From NCBI RefSeq assembly GCF_001746365.1, contig NZ_MJAJ01000005.1, forward strand, positions 124,528 to 188,527: DNA of 64,000 nt, given 5' to 3'. Below, piece by piece: positions 58,310 through 64,000 of the stretch. The notes below the pieces were generated by a model. It did not search any database, was not told the DNA's origin, and saw only the letters and a program-made list of their open reading frames with translations. The first letter of the stretch is position 1. Every line of letters starts with the position of its first letter. A program made the position numbers and the translations under genes. The DNA is from Streptomyces sp. LUP30 (lineage in GTDB: Bacteria > Actinomycetota > Actinomycetes > Streptomycetales > Streptomycetaceae).

Positions 58310-58364
58310 TTGCGGTGGGCATGGTTTCGCATGCGTTACTTGCATCCGCGTTGTTTACTACGCG

Positions 58365-58370
58365 TATAGT
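58365..58370 (+). promoter_or_regulatory. -10 hexamer of a probably leaderless iclR-type gene
   Basis: TATAGT ends 6 bases before the GTG at 58377; TTGCAT at 58340-58345 is a possible -35 with a 19-base spacer. No Shine-Dalgarno precedes the GTG, so the transcript would begin at the start codon. Confidence 0.5.
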
Positions 58371-58376
58371 TTCGTT

Positions 58377-59174
58377 GTGAGCAACCACAGCACAGACACC
58401 GAAACAACCAATTCGCAGGCCGGCGGAGTGCAGTCGGTAGACCGTGCCATCAGCGTCCTGGAGATCCTGGCCCAGCGGGGCGAGGCGGGCGTCAGCGAGG
58501 TGGCCGCCGAGATCGACGTTCACAAGTCCACCGCGTTCCGGCTGCTCGGAGCCCTGGAGGCGCGCGGCCTCGTCGAGCAGGCCGGCGAGCGCGGCAAGTA
58601 CCGGCTCGGGTTCGGCATCGTACGCCTGGCCGGCGCTGTCACCGGGCGCATCGACATCACGCAGCAGGGCCGCCCGGTCTGCGAGCGGCTCGCCGAGGAG
58701 ATCGGCGAGACGGTGAACATCGCCGTCATGCAGGAGCACTACGCGATCAACCTCTACGAGGTCCGCGGCCCCGGAGCCGTCACCGCGCACAACTGGGTCG
58801 GCGAGCTGACCCCGCTGCACGCCACGTCGAGCGGCAAGATCCTGCTGGCGCATCTGCCCGCTCAGGAACGCGCCGCACTGCTGTCCGAGGCCGGCCTGAA
58901 GAAGGTCACCCAGCGCACCATCACCGCGAAGGCGAAGCTGGAGCGGAACCTCGCCGACGCCCGCGAGCGCGGTTACGCCTGGACCCTGGAGGAGCTGGAG
59001 ATCGGCCTGCACGCCATGGCCGCGCCGGTCCGCGACCGGGACGGCCGTGTCATCGCCGCGCTGAGCGCCTCCGGCCCCTCGTACCGGCTCACCGAGGAGC
59101 GCCTGCACGAGCTCTCGCCGGTCCTGCTGAAGGGCGCGGAGGAGATCAGCCACCGGATGGGCTTCCTGGGCTGA
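58377..59174 (+). CDS. IclR family transcriptional regulator of betaine catabolism
   Basis: 265-aa regulator. Winged helix at residues about 20 to 75 (SVDRAISVLEILAQRGEAGVSEVAAEIDVHKSTAFRLLGALEARGLVEQ), then an IclR effector domain about 90 to 260 (GRPVCERLAEEIGETVNIAVMQEHYAINLYEV; ATSSGKILLAHLPAQERAALL; MAAPVRDRDGRVIAALSASGPSYRL). The only regulator inside the betaine block and encoded beside the best operator, it is the strongest candidate to bind the six tandem GTTGC-N7-GCAAC elements; the ligand may be choline, betaine or a product. Transcript probably leaderless from a GTG. Confidence 0.9.
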   Translation: MSNHSTDTETTNSQAGGVQSVDRAISVLEILAQRGEAGVSEVAAEIDVHKSTAFRLLGALEARGLVEQAGERGKYRLGFGIVRLAGAVTGRIDITQQGRPVCERLAEEIGETVNIAVMQEHYAINLYEVRGPGAVTAHNWVGELTPLHATSSGKILLAHLPAQERAALLSEAGLKKVTQRTITAKAKLERNLADARERGYAWTLEELEIGLHAMAAPVRDRDGRVIAALSASGPSYRLTEERLHELSPVLLKGAEEISHRMGFLG

Positions 59175-59185
59175 CCGCCCGGTCG

Positions 59186-60322
59186 CTACCGCGGCCGCTG
59201 CCCGGCGCCCAGGCGCTCGTTCACCCAGTCGTGGAACGCGCCGATGTGGTGCTCGCTGGGCACCAGGACACCGCCCTTGGCGTACATCCGGGAGCTCATG
59301 CCGGGCTGTGTGCGCTCGCACGCCTCGAAGTCCTGGCGGTTGACCCGGTCGAAGAGCTCGACCGACCGGCTGACGTCCTTGCCGCTCTCCACGACGTGGG
59401 GAAGGTAGAGCCAGTCGCACTCGACGATCGTGCGGTCCACGGCCACGGGGTACATCCGGTGGAAGATCACGTGGTCGGGCACCAGGTTGACGAAGACCTG
59501 CGGCTTGACGGTGATCGCGTAGTACCGGCGGTCCTGGTCCTCGGACACCCCCGGAATGCGGTCGAGGCCCGCGGAGCCGTCGACGGTGAAGCCCTGGACC
59601 TCCTCGCCGAACTCGGCGCCGTGCCCGACGTAGTACTGGGCGGCGTAGCCGTCGGCGAACTCAGGGAGCACCTCGGTGAGTTCGGGGTGGATCGTCGCGC
59701 AGTGATAGCACTCCATGAAGTTCTCGATGATGAGCTTCCAGTTCGCCCTGACGTCGTAGACGATCCGCTTGCCGACCGAGAGGTTGTCGATGTCGTAGCG
59801 TGCGATCGACTCGACGTCGCCGAGGCGGCCGACCACCTCGCCGACGACGTCCTCGTCGAAGGAGGGCGGGTTCTCCGCGAGGCAGACCCATACGTACCCG
59901 AGCCATTCGCGTACGGCGACGCTCACCAGGCCGTACTCGGTGCGGCCGACGTCGGGCATCTTGGTGAGGTTGGGCGCGGCGATCAGCTTGCCGTTCAGGT
60001 CGTAGGTCCAGGCGTGGTACGGACACTGGAAGGCCCGCTTGACCTCGCCGGTCTCCTCGGTGCATATCTTGGCGCCACGATGGCGGCAGACGTTGAAGTA
60101 GGCGCGGATCGAGTCGTCCCGGGCGCGGGTCACGAGGAGGGACTCGCGGCCCACGTCGACGGTGCGGAAGGCCCCCGGCTTCGCCAGCTCGGAGGCGCGC
60201 GCGACGCAGAACCACATGGTTTCGAAAATGCGCTCCTGCTCCTGGGCGAAGATCGCCGGATCCGTGTAGGAGGAGCCGGGAAGGGTGGCGATCAGGCTGT
60301 CCGGCAGACTGGTCGAGGTCAC
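59186..60322 (-). CDS. Rieske non-heme iron oxygenase alpha subunit, probable glycine betaine monooxygenase
   Basis: 378-aa ring-hydroxylating-type oxygenase related to GbcA and stachydrine/carnitine demethylases. Rieske cluster ligands C79, H81, C100 and H103 (CRHRGAKIC, CPYHAWTYDLNG); mononuclear Fe ligands H207, H212 and D331 (NFMECYHCATIHPEL; NRQDFEACE). Together with the adjacent reductase and ferredoxin it would oxidise a methyl of glycine betaine to give dimethylglycine and formaldehyde. The GTG start has GAGGAG upstream. Genomic place between betA/iclR and the formaldehyde genes is the basis for assigning betaine over other quaternary amines. Confidence 0.85.
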   Translation of the reverse strand: MTSTSLPDSLIATLPGSSYTDPAIFAQEQERIFETMWFCVARASELAKPGAFRTVDVGRESLLVTRARDDSIRAYFNVCRHRGAKICTEETGEVKRAFQCPYHAWTYDLNGKLIAAPNLTKMPDVGRTEYGLVSVAVREWLGYVWVCLAENPPSFDEDVVGEVVGRLGDVESIARYDIDNLSVGKRIVYDVRANWKLIIENFMECYHCATIHPELTEVLPEFADGYAAQYYVGHGAEFGEEVQGFTVDGSAGLDRIPGVSEDQDRRYYAITVKPQVFVNLVPDHVIFHRMYPVAVDRTIVECDWLYLPHVVESGKDVSRSVELFDRVNRQDFEACERTQPGMSSRMYAKGGVLVPSEHHIGAFHDWVNERLGAGQRPR

Positions 60323-60465
60323 GGTGCACTCCTCGGAAACGTCAGGGAGGGGAGACGCTGCGCGCCACGGGCTTGCGCAGCAGGACGGGGAGAACGCCTC
60401 AGGCGCGGGGAACTGCGCGACCGGTCACCGTGGCGCCTCGGCGCGACGACGACCCGTCGGGGTGC

Positions 60466-61626
60466 TCACAGCGGAGCGCCGATCTGCTTGCGCCAGCGGG
60501 CGAACAGTCGCGGCTGGTTCATCCCGAGCACGGCGACGGCTCGTCCGGCGCGCCGGTAGACGGCCAGCACGTCCCGGTCGCCCTCGGCGCCTTCCTCGAT
60601 CGTCACGCTGTCGGCTTCCGCGGCGTGACCGGCGAACTGGATCTTCACGCCGTACTGGTCCGACCAGAAATACGGCGGCCTGGGCAGACCCGGTTCCACC
60701 GCGCCTCCGGCCAGCAGGGTGGCGACGGCGGCTTCGGGGCGTTCGCGCGCGCCGGTCCAGTGTTCGACGCGGCGGTGCGCCCCCACGCGGGGGTCGTACC
60801 AGTTGGCGCAGTCGCCGACCGCGACGACGCCGGCCAGGCTGGTGCGGCCGTCGGCGCCGCACTTGACGCCGTTGTCGAGCGCGATGCCCGACCCCCTGAG
60901 CCATTCGACGCACGGGGACGCGCCCACGCCGACGACGACGAGGTCGGCCGGTATCGAGCGGCCGTCCTCGAGCAGTACGGCGTCGACCCTGTTCTCCCCG
61001 CTGAGCCCCTTGACGCCGACACCGCACGACAGGCGCACGCCGTGGTCCGCGTGGAGGCCGGAGACCACGGCGCCCATGGCCCGGCCGAGCGGTCCGGCCA
61101 GGGGCGTCGGGGCCGCCTCGACGACCGTCACGTCGAGCCCGAGCGCGTACGCGGTGGAAGCGACCTCGGCGCCGATGAACCCGCCGCCGATAACGACCAG
61201 CCGTCCACCGCGGGCCAGTTCGTCCCGCAGGGCGCGGGCGTCGTCCAGGGTGCGCAGGGTGTGCACCCCGGCCAGGCCCTCGGCGCCGGGCAGCGTGCGC
61301 GCTGCCGCGCCGGTGGCGACGACGATGCCGTCGGCCCGGATCCGTCGTCCGTCGGCGAGCGCCAGCGCGCGTTCGGCTCGGTCGAGGCCGACGGCGCGGA
61401 CGCCCAGCATCCACTGTGCCCGCAGGTCCTCGTCGTCCGACTCCAGTGTGAGGTCCGCTTCGCCCAGGGCGCCGGCCAGGAACTCCTTGGACAACGGCGG
61501 TCTGTCGTAGGGGCGGTGCGGTTCGTCGCCGACGACGACCAGCTGCCCGTCGTAGCCCTGCTTGCGCAGGGAGCGTGCCGCCGACAGGCCGGCCAGCGAG
61601 GCGCCGACCACGGCGACGGTCCTCAC
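60466..61626 (-). CDS. FAD-dependent ferredoxin reductase
   Basis: 386-aa BphA4/rubredoxin-reductase-like flavoprotein passing electrons from NAD(P)H to the neighbouring ferredoxin. FAD motif VAVVGASLAGLSAARSLRKQGY, RPYDRPPLSKEFLAG, NAD motif GRLVVIGGGFIGAEVASTAYALGLDVTVVEAA and VAVGDCANWYDPRVGAHRRVEHWTGARER. GTG start overlaps the ferredoxin stop (GTGA). It follows the ferredoxin and precedes the Rieske oxygenase by 143 bp in one operon. Confidence 0.92.
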   Translation of the reverse strand: MRTVAVVGASLAGLSAARSLRKQGYDGQLVVVGDEPHRPYDRPPLSKEFLAGALGEADLTLESDDEDLRAQWMLGVRAVGLDRAERALALADGRRIRADGIVVATGAAARTLPGAEGLAGVHTLRTLDDARALRDELARGGRLVVIGGGFIGAEVASTAYALGLDVTVVEAAPTPLAGPLGRAMGAVVSGLHADHGVRLSCGVGVKGLSGENRVDAVLLEDGRSIPADLVVVGVGASPCVEWLRGSGIALDNGVKCGADGRTSLAGVVAVGDCANWYDPRVGAHRRVEHWTGARERPEAAVATLLAGGAVEPGLPRPPYFWSDQYGVKIQFAGHAAEADSVTIEEGAEGDRDVLAVYRRAGRAVAVLGMNQPRLFARWRKQIGAPL

Positions 61627-61985
61627 GCGGGACCTCCGGCGAGTCTGGCCGCGACGCAGGGCGGCAGGTTGGGCGCCGCCGTGGACACCCGGACGTAGAT
61701 CATGCCGTCGTCGACGAGGACGGCGTGCGTGCGGACCGGGAGCTTGGCGGGCGGTGCGTCGACGGCCCCGGTCCGCAGGTCGAACTTCGAGGCATGCAGC
61801 GGGCATTCCACCTCGCAGCCCTCCAGCCAGCCGTCGGCGAGCGAGGCGTCCTGGTGGGTGCAGGTGTCGTCGATGGCGAAGATCTCGCCGTCGTCGGTAT
61901 GGAACACCGAGACCGGCGGATCGATGTCGAGCCGGAGGGCCTCGCCTCGCGGGAGATCCGCGAGACGGCACGCGGGAATCATCAT
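61623..61985 (-). CDS. Rieske-type [2Fe-2S] ferredoxin
   Basis: 120-aa electron carrier of the BphA3/NirD type. Ligands C42 and H44 (CTHQDASLADG) and C61 and H64 (CPLHASKFDLRTG). Starts ATG at 61985 (or 61982). First gene of the ferredoxin-reductase-oxygenase operon, with the tandem operator beginning 8 bases upstream of its start. Confidence 0.92.
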   Translation of the reverse strand: MMIPACRLADLPRGEALRLDIDPPVSVFHTDDGEIFAIDDTCTHQDASLADGWLEGCEVECPLHASKFDLRTGAVDAPPAKLPVRTHAVLVDDGMIYVRVSTAAPNLPPCVAARLAGGPA

Positions 61986-61993
61986 GACACCTC

Positions 61994-62029
61994 GGTGCGT
62001 ATAGCGAAACGGATTGCGGTAAGCGCAAC
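61994..62029. promoter_or_regulatory. tandem GTTGC-N7-GCAAC operator, Rieske operon
   Basis: Boxes at 61994 (GGTGC-N7-GAAAC) and 62013 (ATTGC-N7-GCAAC), 19 bp apart, 8 to 44 bases upstream of the ferredoxin ATG. Binding so close to the start would block transcription, fitting a repressor. Confidence 0.75.
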
Positions 62030-62119
62030 ATCAGTCTGGAGGCGTCCCAGAACCCTTGTCAAGGCGTCCGAGGTCCTGCTTCGCCGGCCGTCGCAGGCCT
62101 GGCCGAACGCAGCTCGAAA

Positions 62120-62155
62120 CGCCCGTACCACCTGCGGGAACAGGTGGTACGGGCG
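62120..62155 (-). terminator. hairpin terminator of the formaldehyde operon
   Basis: Perfect 15-bp stem: CGCCCGTACCACCTG at 62120-62134 and its complement at 62141-62155, loop CGGGAA; 25 bases beyond the metallo-hydrolase stop. Confidence 0.85.
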
Positions 62156-62180
62156 CCGCGACCGGAGCCCTGACGAGAGG

Positions 62181-62816
62181 TCAGAAACCGCGGTCGATCC
62201 ACTCCTGGAGGTGCGGGCGCTCCGCGGCGATCGTGGTCGTCCCGCCGTGGCCGGTGTGCACCACCGTGTCGCCGGGCAGCGTCAACAGCCGGTCCCGGAT
62301 GGAGCCGACGATGGTCGGGAAGTGGCTGTACGACCGCCCCGTCGCCCCCGGCCCGCCCGCGAAGAGCGTGTCGCCGCTGAAGAGGGCCGTCAGGGCCGGG
62401 GCGTACAGGCACACCGCGCCGGGAGCGTGACCTGGCGTGTGCAGCACGGTCAGCTCGACGCCCGCGACCGTCAGTGTCCGGCCGTCGACCAGTTCGCCGT
62501 CGGGCAGGCGACCGGGGTGGGTCAGCTTCCACAACGGCAGGTCGTCGGGATGCAGCAGGATCGGGGCGCCGGTGCGTGCGGCGAGCGCGGGAGCGGCGCC
62601 GATGTGGTCGTCGTGGGCGTGGGTGCACACGATCGCGCGCAGCGTCCGTCCACCGAGGGCCTCGGCGACGGCCTCGGCGTCGTGCGCGGCGTCGACGACC
62701 AAGGCCTCGGTGTCGTCCCCGATGATCCACACGTTGTTGTCGACGTCCCATACGCCGCCGTCGAGGGAGAACGTCCCCGAGGTGACGAGATGTCCGATGC
62801 GGGCGCCGGCCGTCAC
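62181..62816 (-). CDS. metallo-beta-lactamase-fold hydrolase, possible S-formylmycothiol hydrolase
   Basis: 211-aa glyoxalase-II-like hydrolase. Metal motif THAHDDHIG gives H66, H68, D70 and H71; further ligands in [14 protein letters not shown] and [10 protein letters not shown]; the last His in [13 protein letters not shown] start overlaps the stop of the mycothiol-dependent alcohol dehydrogenase, so the two are tightly coupled. In mycothiol organisms S-formylmycothiol must be hydrolysed to formate; this gene is in the right place to do it. Substrate remains an inference. Confidence 0.82.
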   Translation of the reverse strand: MTAGARIGHLVTSGTFSLDGGVWDVDNNVWIIGDDTEALVVDAAHDAEAVAEALGGRTLRAIVCTHAHDDHIGAAPALAARTGAPILLHPDDLPLWKLTHPGRLPDGELVDGRTLTVAGVELTVLHTPGHAPGAVCLYAPALTALFSGDTLFAGGPGATGRSYSHFPTIVGSIRDRLLTLPGDTVVHTGHGGTTTIAAERPHLQEWIDRGF

Positions 62817-63898
62817 AGGATCACGACCGAGCGCAGGACGTCGCCGCCGTGCATCCGTTCGAAGGCCTTCTCGACCTCGTCGAGGGCGATGGTCTCGGTG
62901 ACGAACGCGTCCAGGTCGAGGCGACCCTGGAGGTGGAGGTCCACGAGCATGGGAAAGTCGCGGGAGGGCAGGCAGTCCCCGTACCAGGAGGACTTCAGCG
63001 CTCCGCCCCGGCCGAAGACGTCGAGCAGTGGCAGTTCGAGTTTCATCTCCGGGGTCGGCACGCCGACCAGCACCACGGTGCCGGCGAGGTCGCGGGCGTA
63101 GAACGCCTGCCGGTACGTCTCGGGACGGCCGACCGCCTCGATCACCACGTCCGCGCCGAACCCGCCCGTCAGCTCCCGGATCGCCTCGACGGCGTCGGTG
63201 TCGCGCGAGTTGACGGTGTGGGTCGCGCCCACCTTCCTGGCGGTGACCAGCTTGCGGTCGTCGACGTCCACCGCGATGATCTTCGCCGCACCGGCCAGTC
63301 TCGCCCCCACCACGGCCGCGTCCCCGACGCCTCCGCAGCCGATGACGGCCACGCTGTCGCCGCGTTCGACGCCGCCGGTGTTGATCGCCGCGCCGATGCC
63401 CGCCATCACCCCGCAGCCCAGCAGTCCCGCGGCCGCCGCCGACGCGGCCGGGTCGACCTTGGTGCACTGGCCGGCCGCCACCAGGGTCTTCTCGGCGAAG
63501 GCGCCGATGCCGAGGGCCGGGGTGAGTTCGGAGCCGTCGAGAAGCGTCATCTTCTGCCGGGCGTTGTGCGTGTCGAAGCAGTACCAGGGGCGGCCGCGCA
63601 GACAGGCCCGGCACTGCCCGCAGACGGCACGCCAGTTGAGGATGACGAAGTCACCGGGCGCGACGTCCGTGACGCCCTCCCCCACCGCCTCCACGACGCC
63701 CGCCGCCTCATGGCCGAGAAGGAAGGGGAAGTCGTCGTTGATGCCGCCCTCGCGGTAGTGCAGATCGGTGTGGCAGACCCCGCACGCCTCGACCTTCACG
63801 AGCGCCTCGCCCGGCCCCGGGTCGGGCACGACGATGGTCTCCAGACTGACGGGGGCGCCCTTGCCCCGCGCGACGACAGCACGGACCTGGTGAGCCAT
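62813..63898 (-). CDS. mscR: S-(hydroxymethyl)mycothiol dehydrogenase (mycothiol-dependent formaldehyde dehydrogenase)
   Basis: Zinc alcohol dehydrogenase of class III type, 361 aa, oxidising the formaldehyde-mycothiol adduct. Catalytic zinc ligands C42 ([12 protein letters not shown]) and H63/E64 ([10 protein letters not shown]); structural zinc cysteines [18 protein letters not shown] motif [22 protein letters not shown]. Lengths and motifs fit actinobacterial MscR/AdhE2. ATG 63898 is preferred with AGGAG 6 bases upstream; GTG 63904 is in frame. The role fits the formaldehyde released by betaine demethylation. Preceded by a tandem operator at 63939. Confidence 0.92.
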   Translation of the reverse strand: MAHQVRAVVARGKGAPVSLETIVVPDPGPGEALVKVEACGVCHTDLHYREGGINDDFPFLLGHEAAGVVEAVGEGVTDVAPGDFVILNWRAVCGQCRACLRGRPWYCFDTHNARQKMTLLDGSELTPALGIGAFAEKTLVAAGQCTKVDPAASAAAAGLLGCGVMAGIGAAINTGGVERGDSVAVIGCGGVGDAAVVGARLAGAAKIIAVDVDDRKLVTARKVGATHTVNSRDTDAVEAIRELTGGFGADVVIEAVGRPETYRQAFYARDLAGTVVLVGVPTPEMKLELPLLDVFGRGGALKSSWYGDCLPSRDFPMLVDLHLQGRLDLDAFVTETIALDEVEKAFERMHGGDVLRSVVIL

Positions 63899-63938
63899 GG
63901 CCACTCCTCGGCTGATACGAGATCGGGGGACGACAGGT

Positions 63939-63974
63939 GTTGCTCATAGCGGCACACACATCATGTGCCGCAAC
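63939..63974. promoter_or_regulatory. tandem GTTGC-N7-GCAAC operator, mscR operon
   Basis: Outer half-sites GTTGC (63939-63943) and GCAAC (63970-63974) are perfect and spaced as in the other elements; the inner half-sites are degenerate. A further inverted repeat, GCGGCACA-N7-TGTGCCGC at 63949-63971, lies within it. 41 bases upstream of mscR. Confidence 0.6.
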
Positions 63975-64000
63975 ACAGCATCGTGGAGCGCCGAGCCGGG

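Overview
The window is high-GC actinobacterial chromosome, almost certainly Streptomyces. Evidence: very high GC with third-position bias, frequent GTG starts, many secreted glycan-degrading enzymes, mycothiol-type formaldehyde detoxification, and typical Streptomyces families (DUF2235, DUF2993, PAS-GAF-SpoIIE phosphatase, YtrA-type GntR). I see no rRNA, tRNA, CRISPR array, insertion sequence, integrase or prophage. The left edge cuts a gene.

Layout. 1-4.0 kb: a fructose/ribose-type ABC importer (binding protein, permease, single-domain ATPase) followed by a LacI repressor. 4.1-12 kb: a Leu/Ile/Val-type binding protein, a VOC protein, an SDR remnant, an RraA-like aldolase, MsrA, an amidohydrolase plus APC permease divergent from a TetR regulator. 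12.2-16.6 kb: a xylan locus with a feruloyl-esterase-like enzyme carrying CBM2, divergent from GH43 and GH10 enzymes; two CGAAA/TTTCG palindromes lie between them. 16.7-24.2 kb: small conserved protein, DUF2235 hydrolase, ProP-like transporter, a degenerate GyrB-like protein, a DUF2993 protein and a membrane-anchored Mrr-type nuclease. 24.4-27.6 kb: a beta-helix lyase-like protein and an alginate-lyase-family protein behind a 22-bp palindrome. 27.9-35.4 kb: SpoIIE-type phosphatase, hemerythrin, ZIP transporter, an orphan cytochrome oxidase subunit I and a polyprenyl synthase. 35.5-39 kb: HTH-Mop protein and modABC. 39-41 kb: MarR regulator and a DUF1648/GntR pair.

41.0-63.9 kb is the main attraction: about 23 kb devoted to choline and glycine betaine breakdown. 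Betaine is imported by an OpuA/B/C system. Choline is oxidised by a GMC choline dehydrogenase (betA) and a betaine aldehyde dehydrogenase (betB). A Rieske oxygenase with its own ferredoxin and reductase can remove the first methyl group as formaldehyde. A dimethylglycine dehydrogenase/oxidase and a heterotetrameric-type sarcosine oxidase, whose delta and alpha subunits are fused, take the product to glycine. One-carbon units are handled by PurU, a MetF-like protein, and a mycothiol-dependent formaldehyde dehydrogenase with a metallo-hydrolase. An IclR regulator sits in the middle.

I find the same 36-bp element in front of six transcription units of this region: two GTTGC-N7-GCAAC boxes repeated at a period of exactly 19 bp. 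It is the best candidate for a new regulon operator and ties the formaldehyde genes and purU to betaine catabolism. A 37-codon reading frame resembling the start of serine hydroxymethyltransferase lies where glyA might be expected, so this enzyme may have been lost from the cluster.
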